64,000 nt of DNA from an uncultured Collinsella sp. (GTDB lineage: Bacteria > Actinomycetota > Coriobacteriia > Coriobacteriales > Coriobacteriaceae): positions 94,121-158,120 of the forward strand of contig UQHZ01000003.1 of the NCBI GenBank assembly GCA_900541055.1, given 5' to 3'. The notes under the pieces were generated by a model that saw only the letters and a program-made list of their open reading frames with translations, was not told the origin of the DNA and made no database searches. Shown here piece by piece: positions 7,739-17,140 of this stretch. How positions within the stretch are numbered: the stretch's first letter is position 1; each line of letters starts with the position of its first letter. The position numbers and the translations under genes were made by a program.

Positions 7739-9985
7739 ATGACACTCGTATCCAAGACCTTTGAGCTGTACGGCAAGACCTACACCTTTGAGTCCGGCGA
7801 GCTTGCCAAGCAGGCCACTGGCGCCTGTCTGGTCAAGCAGGGCGACACCACGATGCTCGACACCGTGGTCGTCTCCAAGGAGCGTAAGAACTACGACTTC
7901 TTCCCGCTGACCGTCGACTTCAACGAGAAGATGTACGCCGCCGGCCGCATCCCGGGTGGCTACCTCAAGCGTGAGGGCCGTCCCAGCGAGAAGGCCACGC
8001 TCACCGCTCGCATGATCGACCGTCCGATTCGCCCGAGCTTCCCGGACGGCTTCCGCAACGAGGTGCACATCGTCGCCACCTCGCTCGTCGCCGACCAGGT
8101 CAACCCCTTCGATGTCATCAACGTCATGGGTGCTTCCCTGGCCATGACGCTCGGCGGCGTGCCCTTCGAGGGCCCGCTTGCCTGCGTGCGCATCGGCCGC
8201 AACGTGGAGACCGGCGAGTTTATCGTCAACCCCACCTATGAGGAGCGCGAGAACTCCGATCTGGACCTGGAGCTGGGCGGATCCGCCGACTTCATCTCGA
8301 TGGTCGAGGCCGGTGCCGAGGAGATCTCCGAGGACGACATGCTCGCCGCTATGAAGTTTGGCCAGGAGGCCCTTGCTGCCTTCTGCCAGGCTCAGGACGA
8401 GTTCGTCGCCGAGTGGGAGCAGGTCAACGGCGCCATCGTCAAGAAGGAGTACCCGCTCGACCAGCCCGTCGAGGAGGTCCAGGAGCGCATCTTCGCCCAC
8501 TACGACGAGATGGCAGCCGCCCTGCGCGACGCCGACAAGCTCTCCCGTATCGGTAAGGTCGAGGCTCTGAAGGAGTCCATCCGCGCCGAGTTCACCGAGG
8601 AGGAGCAGGCCGCTTGGGAGCGCGAGATCCCCGTGGCGCTCAAAAAGCTCGAGAAGAAGGCCATGCGCACCATGGTCGTCGAGACCGGCGAGCGCGTCGA
8701 CGGCCGTGCTGCCGACGAGATCCGTCCCATCATGGTGAAGGACAACTACCTGCCGCTCGTTCACGGCTCCGGTCTGTTCCAGCGTGGCCAGACCCAGGTG
8801 CTTTCCGTCCTGTCGCTCGGCATGCTCAACGAGGGCCAGCGTCTGGATACCATCGAGCCCACCGAGGGCAAGCGCTACATGCACCACTACAACTTCCCAC
8901 CGTTCTGCACCGGCGAGACCGGCCGCATGGGCAGCCCCAAGCGCCGCGAGATCGGTCACGGCAATCTGGCCGAGCGCGCTCTGCTTCCGGTGCTTCCCGA
9001 CGAGAACGAGTTCCCCTACGCCATCCGTGTCGTCTCCGAGGTCATGGAGTCCAACGGCTCCTCTTCGATGGCTTCGACCTGCGGCTCCACGCTCGCCCTT
9101 ATGGACGGCGGCGTGCCCATTAAGCGCCCGGTCTCCGGTATCGCCATGGGCCTGATCCAGGAGGAGGGCAAGACCGTGGTCCTGTCCGACATCCAGGGTC
9201 TCGAGGACTTCCTGGGCGACATGGACTTTAAGGTCACTGGCACCACCGAGGGCATCACCGCCCTGCAGATGGACAACAAGGCCACCGGCCTCACCTTCGA
9301 CATCCTGGCCCGCGCCCTGCAGCAGGCCAAGGAGGGTCGCGCCTTCATCCTGCAGAAGATGCTCGATGTGATCCCCGAGCCGCGCCACACCACGCGCAGC
9401 ACCGCTCCGCGTATCGTCTCCATCCAGGTTCCGACCGACAAGATCCGTGACGTCATCGGTTCCGGCGGTAAGGTCATCCGCGGCATCCAGGACGAGACCG
9501 GCGCCTCGGTCGACATCCAGGAGGACGGCACCGTCTTTGTCGGCGGCACCGGCGAGTCCGTCGACCAGGCCGTCGAGCGCATCAAGCTCATCATCAAGGT
9601 TCCCGAGCCGGGCGAGGAGTACACCGGTCGCGTGGTTTCCATCCAGCCCTTCGGCGCCTTCGTCAACCTGCTGCCTGGTAAGGACGGCCTGCTGCACATC
9701 TCCCGCGTTGCCAAGGGCCGCGTGGAGAAGGTCGAGGACGTCCTCAACGTGGGCGACGAGGTCAAGGTCGTCGTCATCGAGGTCGACGATCGTGGCAAGA
9801 TCTCGCTCGATCGTCTTGACAAGCCCGAGGCCCCGGCTCGCGCCGAGGGTGCCTCCGAGGGCGACGGCGAGCACTTCCAGCGCCGTGAGCGTCCGCGTCG
9901 CGAGCGCTCCGAGCGCGGCGACCGTCCGCGTCGTCCCGGCGACAACGGAGGCCGCAAGCCCCGCCGTCACCACGACGCCGAGTAA
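7739..9985 (+). CDS. pnp: Polyribonucleotide nucleotidyltransferase (PNPase)
   Basis: Phosphorolytic 3'-5' exoribonuclease of 748 residues. It has two RNase PH domains joined by an alpha-helical linker; the active second core contains MDGGVPIKRPVSG. A KH domain (GSGGKVIRGIQDETG, about residues 574-588) and an S1 domain (about 629-690) follow. The tail after residue 705 is rich in Arg and Glu (for example RRERPRRERSERGDRPRR), an acidic/basic disordered extension that may bind RNA or partners. The ATG at 7739 has AAAGGAGAAC upstream. A hairpin terminator follows. Confidence 0.98.
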   Translation: MTLVSKTFELYGKTYTFESGELAKQATGACLVKQGDTTMLDTVVVSKERKNYDFFPLTVDFNEKMYAAGRIPGGYLKREGRPSEKATLTARMIDRPIRPSFPDGFRNEVHIVATSLVADQVNPFDVINVMGASLAMTLGGVPFEGPLACVRIGRNVETGEFIVNPTYEERENSDLDLELGGSADFISMVEAGAEEISEDDMLAAMKFGQEALAAFCQAQDEFVAEWEQVNGAIVKKEYPLDQPVEEVQERIFAHYDEMAAALRDADKLSRIGKVEALKESIRAEFTEEEQAAWEREIPVALKKLEKKAMRTMVVETGERVDGRAADEIRPIMVKDNYLPLVHGSGLFQRGQTQVLSVLSLGMLNEGQRLDTIEPTEGKRYMHHYNFPPFCTGETGRMGSPKRREIGHGNLAERALLPVLPDENEFPYAIRVVSEVMESNGSSSMASTCGSTLALMDGGVPIKRPVSGIAMGLIQEEGKTVVLSDIQGLEDFLGDMDFKVTGTTEGITALQMDNKATGLTFDILARALQQAKEGRAFILQKMLDVIPEPRHTTRSTAPRIVSIQVPTDKIRDVIGSGGKVIRGIQDETGASVDIQEDGTVFVGGTGESVDQAVERIKLIIKVPEPGEEYTGRVVSIQPFGAFVNLLPGKDGLLHISRVAKGRVEKVEDVLNVGDEVKVVVIEVDDRGKISLDRLDKPEAPARAEGASEGDGEHFQRRERPRRERSERGDRPRRPGDNGGRKPRRHHDAE

Positions 9986-10008
9986 CAGCCGCACATAAGC
10001 AGTTCAAC

Positions 10009-10039
10009 AAGGGCGACTCCGGACAGGGGTCGCCCTTTT
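10009..10039 (+). terminator. Intrinsic terminator after pnp
   Basis: AAGGGCGAC (10009-10017) pairs with GTCGCCCTT (10029-10037), then TTTTG. It lies 24 bases after the pnp stop. Confidence 0.85.
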
Positions 10040-10625
10040 GCTATTCCCGGCGGGTGCCGCGGGCAAAGTTTCCTGCTCTACAGTCCTGCGCAAGACGGTA
10101 AGCACATTAAGTGCTTTCCTTTGCGTGCGGAACTCGCGATAAACTTCATATGCGCCCCTCCCGGGCGCAAGCAAAAGGGCTGGTTAGTTCCGCTCGCCAT
10201 TGAGTTAGACAGTCTATTCAGTAGTTAGATTTCAGATCAGTAGATAGACACAGCAGTATTTCCCCAGATAAAACCGACCAAAATAAACCTGTCCTTTATT
10301 GGCAGGTTTCCCGTGGGGCGGGCACTGATGAAGTTTATCGCGAGTTCCGCACGAACAGGAGGCCACTTAATGTGGCCTCCGTCGTGAGCAGGACTGTAGA
10401 GCAGGAAACTTCATCAGTGCCCGCCCCACGGGAAACCGGCGGGATAGACCGGTTCAGATGGGGCTTTGATGCATGGGTGGTCTGTTGTTGTGCAAATGGG
10501 TATCATACTGTGGTTACTGCATCGACTCTGCGATGCTTTGTTGTATGTGCCCGACGGTCGGTTTGCCAGAAGCGCCCCGCCGGTTGTTTCAGACCCGTTT
10601 CGAAGAAAGGAAACCACACTCACCT
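10040..10625. other. Non-coding interval between pnp and rnj
   Basis: No convincing gene. It holds the inverted-repeat element at 10067-10437 (listed separately), a 7-bp hairpin TGCGCCC/GGGCGCA at 10151-10169, and a hairpin AAACCTG/CAGGTTT at 10285-10309 that shares bases with the large repeat. The rnj promoter should be in the last 190 bases, but I could not identify it with confidence. Confidence 0.7.
10067..10437. repeat. Nested inverted-repeat element (two opposite 83-bp copies plus a 32-bp perfect repeat)
   Basis: Copy 1 (10067-10149) and copy 2 (10328-10410) are reverse complements. The outer 23 bases (10067-10089 with 10388-10410) and inner 25 bases (10125-10149 with 10328-10352) match perfectly. 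Between them sits a small hairpin whose stem differs between the copies but stays paired (AAGCAC/GTGCTT versus GGCCAC/GTGGCC around ATTAA). A second, perfect 32-bp inverted repeat (10305-10336 with 10406-10437) encloses copy 2. This looks like a palindromic mobile or REP-type element; no transposase is present. Confidence 0.85.
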
Positions 10626-12296
10626 ATGGCAGCTAAAAAATCATCTCCCTTGAAGATCATTCCGCTCGGCGGTCTTGACGGCATCGGCAAGAACATGACG
10701 GTCTTCGAGTGCGGCGACGACATGGTGCTCGTCGACGCCGGTCTCATGTTCCCGGATGACTCCCAGCCCGGTATCGACCTGGTGCTTCCCGACTACACCT
10801 ATGTCCTGGAGAACGAGGAGAAGCTCCGCGGTATCGTCGTCACCCACGGCCACGAGGACCACACCGGTTCGCTTCCGTATCTGCTGCAGGACCTCAACAA
10901 TAAGGTGCCCATCTTCTCGAGCAAGTTGACGCTTGGCTTTATCGAGGGCAAGCTTTCTGAGTTCCGCATCCGCGCACCCAAGTTCCGCGAGGTCAAGGGC
11001 GGCAGCCATGTCAACCTCGGCGGCATCTCGCTCGACTTCTTCTCGATGACGCACTCCATCCCCGGCGCTCTGGGCGTGTTCATCCGCACCAATCAGGGCA
11101 CCGTTATGCACACCGGCGACTTTAAGCTCGACCAGACGCCCATCGACGGCGTCACGCCCGACTATGCCGCTATCAGCCGCTTTGCCAAGCAGGGCATCGA
11201 CCTGCTGCTGTCCGACTCCACCAATGCCACGGTTCCCGGCTTTACCAAGTCCGAGGCCGAGGTTGGACCCAACTTGCTGCACGCCATCAAGAACGCTCCG
11301 GGCCGTGTGTTCGTCGCGTCGTTCTCGAGCCACATCCATCGCCTGCAGCAGATCTGCGACGCCGCCCGCAAGTGCGGCCGCAAGGTCGTCGTGACTGGAC
11401 GTTCCATGCTCACCAACACCCGCGTGGCGCGCGAGTTGGGCTACCTCAACATCGACGATGCCGATATCATTGATGCCTTCGATATCGATAACCTGCCTGA
11501 CGACAAGATCGTCGTCATGTGCACCGGTTCGCAGGGCGAGCCGCTGTCGGCCCTGTCCCGCATGGCCAACGGCGAGCACAAGACGCTTTCTATCCACGAA
11601 GGCGATACCGTCATTCTCTCGGCAACTCCCGTTCCCGGCAACGAGAAGGCCGTTCAGCAGGTCGTCAACAGCCTGGCCAAGCTTGGCTGCGACGTCTGGG
11701 ATAAGTCCCGCGCCCTCGTTCACGTCTCGGGGCACGGCAGCCAGGAGGAACTCAAGCTCCTCATGGCCATGGCCAAGCCCACCTACTTTATGCCGGTTCA
11801 CGGCGAGGCCGTGCATCTGCGCGCCCATGCCCAGCTTGCTCGTAAGATGGGCATCAAGGATGATCACATCTTTATCCTCGATAACGGCGACACGCTCGAG
11901 ATGCGTGGCGGTATCGTCAAGCGCGGTACGCCCGTCGAGTCCGGCGTCGTCTATGTTGACGGTCTGCGCATCGGCGACACCGACCCCATTGTCCTGCGCG
12001 ATCGCCAAAAGCTCGCCAATGACGGTATGGTCACGGCCGTTGCCATCGTCTCGCTCAAGCATAAGAAGATCGAGGCTATCGAGTTCTCGGGCCGCGGTGT
12101 TTCGTTTGCCATCGACGACCAGTTCTCCGAGGATGCCTCAGCAGCCATCATGAAGACGATCGAGAAGGGTAAGTTTACCTTTACCAGCAGCGGCTCCGAT
12201 GCCATTCGCAAAGCCGTGCGCGATTCGCTCTCCAACTTTATCTGGAGCCGTACGCGCACCCGTCCGATGATCATCCCGGTCGTCATGGAGGTTTAG
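10626..12296 (+). CDS. rnj: Ribonuclease J
   Basis: Metallo-beta-lactamase / beta-CASP nuclease of 556 residues with 5'-3' exo- and endoribonuclease activity in mRNA decay and rRNA maturation. The catalytic motif HGHEDHTGSLPYL is at about residues 73-85, and the later signatures MHTGDFKLD, SDSTNA and HVSGHGSQEE are present. I chose the ATG at 10626 because the protein then begins MAAKKSSPLKIIPLGGLDGIG, as in the family. GAAAGG lies rather far upstream (about 16 bases). The upstream open frame to 10473 is low in homology. It abuts ftsK. Confidence 0.95.
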   Translation: MAAKKSSPLKIIPLGGLDGIGKNMTVFECGDDMVLVDAGLMFPDDSQPGIDLVLPDYTYVLENEEKLRGIVVTHGHEDHTGSLPYLLQDLNNKVPIFSSKLTLGFIEGKLSEFRIRAPKFREVKGGSHVNLGGISLDFFSMTHSIPGALGVFIRTNQGTVMHTGDFKLDQTPIDGVTPDYAAISRFAKQGIDLLLSDSTNATVPGFTKSEAEVGPNLLHAIKNAPGRVFVASFSSHIHRLQQICDAARKCGRKVVVTGRSMLTNTRVARELGYLNIDDADIIDAFDIDNLPDDKIVVMCTGSQGEPLSALSRMANGEHKTLSIHEGDTVILSATPVPGNEKAVQQVVNSLAKLGCDVWDKSRALVHVSGHGSQEELKLLMAMAKPTYFMPVHGEAVHLRAHAQLARKMGIKDDHIFILDNGDTLEMRGGIVKRGTPVESGVVYVDGLRIGDTDPIVLRDRQKLANDGMVTAVAIVSLKHKKIEAIEFSGRGVSFAIDDQFSEDASAAIMKTIEKGKFTFTSSGSDAIRKAVRDSLSNFIWSRTRTRPMIIPVVMEV

Positions 12297-12297
12297 T

Positions 12298-15078
12298 TTG
12301 GCGCGCGGATCTGCACAAAACGCCAAAGGCAATAAGGCCAACAACCAACCGGCATCTGCTAAGGGTGCCGGTTCCCATCTGCGTGCCAATAAGGGCCACG
12401 AGTCCGAGTTCGATGAGTTCGAGCCCCTGGTCGAGCCTTCGGCCAATCGCGATATCGCCGGCGTGGTCATTGCCGTTTTGGCGATTGCGTCCTTTATTGC
12501 CGTGATTTCCCCGGCAACGGCGCCCGTGACAGCTGCGGTTGCCGGTTTCTATCACCTTGGCTTTGGCCTGGGCGCCTACGTGCTGCCGATCGTCATCTTG
12601 CTGTTTGCCGCCACACTCTTTTTGGGTGAGGACTCGCCGCTCAACATTCGCTCGGTCGCGGGTGGCGCCGTGGTGTTTGTGGCCATTGTCTCTATCCTGT
12701 CGCTGATGGTGCCGGGCACGAGCGATTCGTGCGACCTCATGTTTACGCCGCAAAACCTATCTGCGTCGGGCGGCTACATTGGCGCCTTTATCGCAAGTAC
12801 CTTGCAAAACGCCCTGGGTAAACCTATTGCCATGGTTGTCTTGCTTGGGCTTGTCGTCGTTGGCCTGGTCATTATCGGCTTTTCGGTGGGCGGCGTTTTG
12901 CGCTCCGCGCGCGATCGCGCCGCCGATTTTGCCGAGCGCCGTCGTGCCGATGTCAATGTGAGCCCGTGGGGCGATGAAGAGGCCCTGTCGGTTCCCGGCG
13001 TTGCCCGTCCGCACCTGAGCATCCTGCGTCAGAAGGGGGCTGACGCCGCGGTGACCACGGTCATGGGAGGCGATGCCGATCCGGTTTTGGATGACGACGA
13101 GGACGATGACCCGTTTGTCGACGTGTCCGAGGCCGTGGAGGCCGAGCGCGCCAAGACCACGCTGCTGCCGCGTCGCCATGCCAAGAAGGGCAAGGCCGCG
13201 CCTAAGCTCAACACGAGCGAGCCCGACCCGTCTTGGTCCGATAGCGAAATCGAACTCACCGAGGGCGATGACGAGGACGACGAGGCTCCGCTCGAAACCG
13301 CCAAGACAACCTTGCTGCCGCGTCGCCGTGCCAAGGCAGGACAGGTCACCGGACAGTTTTCGATGGAAGACGATCCGGACAAGGCTGACGAGTCAGAGCC
13401 GCCGTTTGCCGTGAACCCCGTTTCGGCAGCTCCGCAGATTCCCGACTTCCTAAAGCATCCCAAGGTTGCCGATGCCTCCAGCTCTACGACTTCAGCTGCT
13501 CCTGTTGCAGCCGGCGATGGGGGACCGGATGCCACCGCTGCCGGTGTCGAGGGCGAACAAGAGGACGGCCTCAAACTCCCGCCGCTTGAAATCCTGCACG
13601 CCAATCCGCAGTCGGCGTCCTCTGCGTCTTCTGACAAGGAGCTGGAACAGACTGCCGAGTCGTTGCAGTCCACCTTGCTTGAGTTTGGCCGCAGTGCCCG
13701 CGTGGTCGGCTGGATCGCCGGCCCCACGGTGACGACCTTTAAGCTGCAGCCTGGTGAGGGCGAGCGCGTGAGCAAGATTTCGAGCCTCGAGGACGATATC
13801 GCGCTTTCGCTCGCTGCCCAGTCGGTACGTATCTTTGCCCCGATCCCCGGCACCTCGCTCGTGGGCATCGAGATTCCCAACCGCAAGCGCCAGAACGTCA
13901 ACCTGGGCGACGTGCTGCCCTATGTGAAGGGCGGTCCGCTCGAGCTCGCCATCGGCCGCGATGCCGAGGGCACGCCGGTTGTCGCCGACCTCGCCAAGAT
14001 GCCTCACCTGCTTATTGCCGGTACGACTGGTTCTGGTAAGTCGGTGATGATCAACTCCATCATCACGACCCTGCTCATGCGCGCCCTTCCCGAGGACGTT
14101 CGCCTGATCATGGTCGACCCCAAGCGCGTCGAGCTTGCGGGCTATAACGGTTTGCCGCATCTCTATGTGCCCGTGGTGACCGAGCCCAAGCAGGCCGCGA
14201 GCGCTTTGCAATGGGCCGTGTCCGAGATGGAGCGTCGCCTGAAGGTCTTCGAGCGTCTTAACGTGCGTAAGATCTCGACCTACAACGAAAAGCAGGCCGC
14301 CGGCGAGTTTGAGCATTACGATAACCCGCCGCAAAAGATGCCCTACTTGGTCATCATCATTGACGAGCTCTCGGACCTGATGATGGTCGCCGGTAAGGAT
14401 GTCGAGGCCTCGATCGTGCGTATTGCTCAGCTGGGCCGTGCCGCCGGTATCCACCTTATCGTGGCCACGCAGCGCCCGAGTTCCAACGTGGTGACGGGCC
14501 TCATCAAGGCCAACATCACCAACCGCATCGCCTTTAACGTCGCCACGGGCATCGACTCGCGCGTCATCATCGACCAGATGGGTGCCGAAAAGCTCACCGG
14601 TTTGGGCGACATGCTGTTCTCCAAGGTCGACTGGGGCAAGCCCCGCCGTATCCAGGGCTGCTTTGTCTCGGATGATGAGATCAACGAGATTGTCGAGTTC
14701 GTCAAGTCGCAGAGTGAGCCAGACTACCACGAGGAGATCCTGTCTGCCGTGGCGCCCGCTTCCATGTCCATGGCGGGTGGCGGCGGCATTGTCCGCACCG
14801 GAGTCGCCGAGCCGCAAGACGATGATCCGCTCATTTGGGAAGCCGCCCATATTGTGGTGGAATCGCAGCTTGGCTCCACATCTGGCCTGCAACGTCGTCT
14901 GAAGGTTGGCTATGCGCGTGCCGGGCGTATTATGGATATGCTGGAAGAAAAGGGTGTCGTCGGCCCGCCCGACGGTTCCAAGCCGCGCGAGGTCCTGTTG
15001 GACGAGGAGGGGCTTGCCGCGCTGGAGTCTGTCGACGCCGAGATGGCACGTGAAGATCGTGAGTTTGGAGGATTCTGA
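12298..15078 (+). CDS. ftsK: DNA translocase FtsK/SpoIIIE
   Basis: Septal DNA pump of 926 residues. Four N-terminal transmembrane segments lie between residues 57 and 200. An acidic linker follows, carrying the motif AKTTLLPRR twice (residues 285 and 335). The motor domain has Walker A GTTGSGKS at 575-582, IIIDELSDLMM as Walker B, and a C-terminal gamma winged-helix domain (LQRRLKVGYARAGRIMD). The start is TTG at 12298, just after the rnj stop, with GGAGG at the end of rnj. The stop shares one base with the next start (TGATG). Confidence 0.96.
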   Translation: MARGSAQNAKGNKANNQPASAKGAGSHLRANKGHESEFDEFEPLVEPSANRDIAGVVIAVLAIASFIAVISPATAPVTAAVAGFYHLGFGLGAYVLPIVILLFAATLFLGEDSPLNIRSVAGGAVVFVAIVSILSLMVPGTSDSCDLMFTPQNLSASGGYIGAFIASTLQNALGKPIAMVVLLGLVVVGLVIIGFSVGGVLRSARDRAADFAERRRADVNVSPWGDEEALSVPGVARPHLSILRQKGADAAVTTVMGGDADPVLDDDEDDDPFVDVSEAVEAERAKTTLLPRRHAKKGKAAPKLNTSEPDPSWSDSEIELTEGDDEDDEAPLETAKTTLLPRRRAKAGQVTGQFSMEDDPDKADESEPPFAVNPVSAAPQIPDFLKHPKVADASSSTTSAAPVAAGDGGPDATAAGVEGEQEDGLKLPPLEILHANPQSASSASSDKELEQTAESLQSTLLEFGRSARVVGWIAGPTVTTFKLQPGEGERVSKISSLEDDIALSLAAQSVRIFAPIPGTSLVGIEIPNRKRQNVNLGDVLPYVKGGPLELAIGRDAEGTPVVADLAKMPHLLIAGTTGSGKSVMINSIITTLLMRALPEDVRLIMVDPKRVELAGYNGLPHLYVPVVTEPKQAASALQWAVSEMERRLKVFERLNVRKISTYNEKQAAGEFEHYDNPPQKMPYLVIIIDELSDLMMVAGKDVEASIVRIAQLGRAAGIHLIVATQRPSSNVVTGLIKANITNRIAFNVATGIDSRVIIDQMGAEKLTGLGDMLFSKVDWGKPRRIQGCFVSDDEINEIVEFVKSQSEPDYHEEILSAVAPASMSMAGGGGIVRTGVAEPQDDDPLIWEAAHIVVESQLGSTSGLQRRLKVGYARAGRIMDMLEEKGVVGPPDGSKPREVLLDEEGLAALESVDAEMAREDREFGGF

Positions 15079-16589
15079 TGGCTGCACGCTTTGGTGACAT
15101 GCTGCTCGAGCAGCGTCGCCGAATGGGCCTTTCCATTCAGCAGGTCGCCAACACCATCAAAATCAGGCCGCAGATCATCGAGTTTTTCGAGACCGGTAAC
15201 TTTGCTTCGATGCCGCCGCGCGGCTATGCGCAGGGCATGATTTCGAGCTATGCTCGCTTTTTGGGCCTTAATCCGCGCGAGGTCGTCAATGCCTACTTTG
15301 ACGACCTGATGGCATACGAACGCGAGACGTCCCAGCAGGGCGGTCGTTTTCAGGACGCCGCCGGCTACGTCAATTCGCGCTCCTCGGTCGATAACGGGCG
15401 CTTCCTGATGGTTCAGGGCGGTCGTTCGACCCGCTATGGACAGCGTCCTCAGCAGGCCGGTTATATTACCGAGACGGGTTCGGGCGAGGAGATTCGCTCG
15501 CAGCGTGACCGGTTCCGCAGTACGCCGATGCCCGAGGACCGTGCACTTCCCGCTGCCCGCGGTGTGGCGCGTGACCCTCGTGTCGGCTATGGCGACGGCG
15601 GCTATTCCGATCGCGGTTACCGTGGTGCCTCTATGGGACGCTCTCGCGGTGGCTATGCGGATGCCGATACCACGCAGGTTACGCCGCGTCTTCGCTCTCA
15701 ATCACAGCCGTATAGCCAGCGCTCTTCGGCTTCGCGTTCGGGCCAGCGTGGCTATCAAGGCCGCGGTGAGCTTGCGCCCCGCTCGGGTCAGCGCAGCCTT
15801 CAGGGCCAGGGCGGCTATCGCGGCCGTTCCGATAGCAATCGCGGTCGTATGCCTCAGGGAGGCGGCCGCAGCAGTTCCGGTCGTGGACGCGGCGGATCCC
15901 GTACTCCTCAAAACAACGGGCTCGATCCGCGTATCGTCTACGCCGGCATCGGTGCCGTGGTGTTGCTGCTGATTGTGCTCATCGTGGTGCTTCTGCGCGG
16001 CTGCGCATCTTCGACGCCCGAGACCACGCCCGAGACGCCCGCTGCTACCAAGACGACGACCAAGAAGTCTTCTAAGAAGTCCGAAACGGTCGACGAGGAT
16101 GAAGACACCGATGAGGCGACGGATGAGTCGACTGATTCGGACGCCACCAAGACGACGGCCAAGAAGGAAGAGAACGAGGTCACGAAGGTCAAAGTCTCCG
16201 TTGCCAAGGGAAAGACCGCGTGGATTGAGGTCAAGGTTGACGGCAAGTCGGTCTATGGCGCCCAGGCGACTGGCCCCTTTGAGCAGGAGTACACGCCCGA
16301 GTCTTCGATCGAGATCACCACGTCCAAGCCTTCCGATGTCACCGTTACCAAGAACGGTGAAAAGGTTCGTTACGATACCAAGACCTCGGGCGTGGCGCGT
16401 GTGACGATCACCGTTCCCAAGAAGGAGACGTCTGATTCCGAGAATGGTGAAAGGTCTGATGGTACCGACACCACCGATGGTACCGATACCACCGACGGTA
16501 CCGATGCCCAGTCCACGGATGGCGCTGATACCGCAACTGACGGTCAGACGCCTACCGATTCTACCGACTATTCGTACGATAGCTACTAA
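15078..16589 (+). CDS. RodZ-like helix-turn-helix membrane protein
   Basis: Protein of 503 residues with a RodZ-type N-terminal helix-turn-helix (FGDMLLEQRRRMGLSIQQVA, about residues 5-75). A long Arg/Gly/Ser/Gln-rich cytoplasmic linker, one transmembrane helix (IVYAGIGAVVLLLIVLIVVL, about 294-313) and an extracellular DUF4115-like domain (about 370-455) follow. The tail is Thr/Asp-rich with repeats of DGTDTT. RodZ links MreB to cell-wall synthesis in rods; this layout fits that family, but the low-complexity linker and tail are unusually long. The start overlaps the ftsK stop by one base. Confidence 0.8.
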   Translation: MAARFGDMLLEQRRRMGLSIQQVANTIKIRPQIIEFFETGNFASMPPRGYAQGMISSYARFLGLNPREVVNAYFDDLMAYERETSQQGGRFQDAAGYVNSRSSVDNGRFLMVQGGRSTRYGQRPQQAGYITETGSGEEIRSQRDRFRSTPMPEDRALPAARGVARDPRVGYGDGGYSDRGYRGASMGRSRGGYADADTTQVTPRLRSQSQPYSQRSSASRSGQRGYQGRGELAPRSGQRSLQGQGGYRGRSDSNRGRMPQGGGRSSSGRGRGGSRTPQNNGLDPRIVYAGIGAVVLLLIVLIVVLLRGCASSTPETTPETPAATKTTTKKSSKKSETVDEDEDTDEATDESTDSDATKTTAKKEENEVTKVKVSVAKGKTAWIEVKVDGKSVYGAQATGPFEQEYTPESSIEITTSKPSDVTVTKNGEKVRYDTKTSGVARVTITVPKKETSDSENGERSDGTDTTDGTDTTDGTDAQSTDGADTATDGQTPTDSTDYSYDSY

Positions 16590-16615
16590 GCCGCTCGTAC
16601 GCGAAAGGAAACATC

Positions 16616-17113
16616 ATGGCTAAAGATTCCAGCTTCGACGTCGTGTCCGAGGTCAACATGCAAGAGGTCGACAACGCCTTCCAGCAGACCACGCGCGAGA
16701 TTTCCCAGCGCTATGACCTTAAGGATTCCGGCGCCACGATCGAGCTTTCGAAGGGCGACAAGCTCTTTACGATCAACGCCCCGGCCGACTTTGTCTCCAA
16801 ACAGATTATCGACGTGTTGAGCTCCAAGCTCATCAAGCGCGGCATCGACCTCAAGGCTGTCTCGTGGGATGCTCCGCAGGCGGCGTCGGGCGGCACCGTG
16901 CGCGTGCTCGGCCATATCGTCGAGGGTATCGACCAGGCGACCGCCAAGAAGATCAACAAGGACATCAAGGATCAAAAGCTCAAGGTCAAGGTGACCATCG
17001 AGGCCGACAAGCTGCGTGTTTCCTCTGCTTCGAAGGACGCGTTGCAGACCGTGATCCAGTTCCTGCGCGACCAGGACTACGGCCAGCCGCTGCAGTTCAC
17101 CAACTACCGCTAA
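16616..17113 (+). CDS. yajQ: YajQ-family nucleotide-binding protein
   Basis: Protein of 165 residues matching the YajQ/UPF0234 family over its full length (DSSFDVVSEVNMQEVDNA at the start, LQFTNYR at the end). It has two ferredoxin-like domains. Family members bind RNA or, in Xanthomonas, cyclic di-GMP; the role here is unknown. GAAAGGAAAC precedes the ATG. It follows the RodZ-like gene by 26 bp and precedes rimO by 27 bp. Confidence 0.93.
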   Translation: MAKDSSFDVVSEVNMQEVDNAFQQTTREISQRYDLKDSGATIELSKGDKLFTINAPADFVSKQIIDVLSSKLIKRGIDLKAVSWDAPQAASGGTVRVLGHIVEGIDQATAKKINKDIKDQKLKVKVTIEADKLRVSSASKDALQTVIQFLRDQDYGQPLQFTNYR

Positions 17114-17140
17114 TATCAATCGAAAGGACTGCTCTCCAAC

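Noticed and set aside
7691..9994. 767-codon minus-strand frame opposite pnp
   Set aside because: Antisense shadow of a highly conserved gene; composition is Leu/Val/Asp/Gly-rich and lacks any domain.
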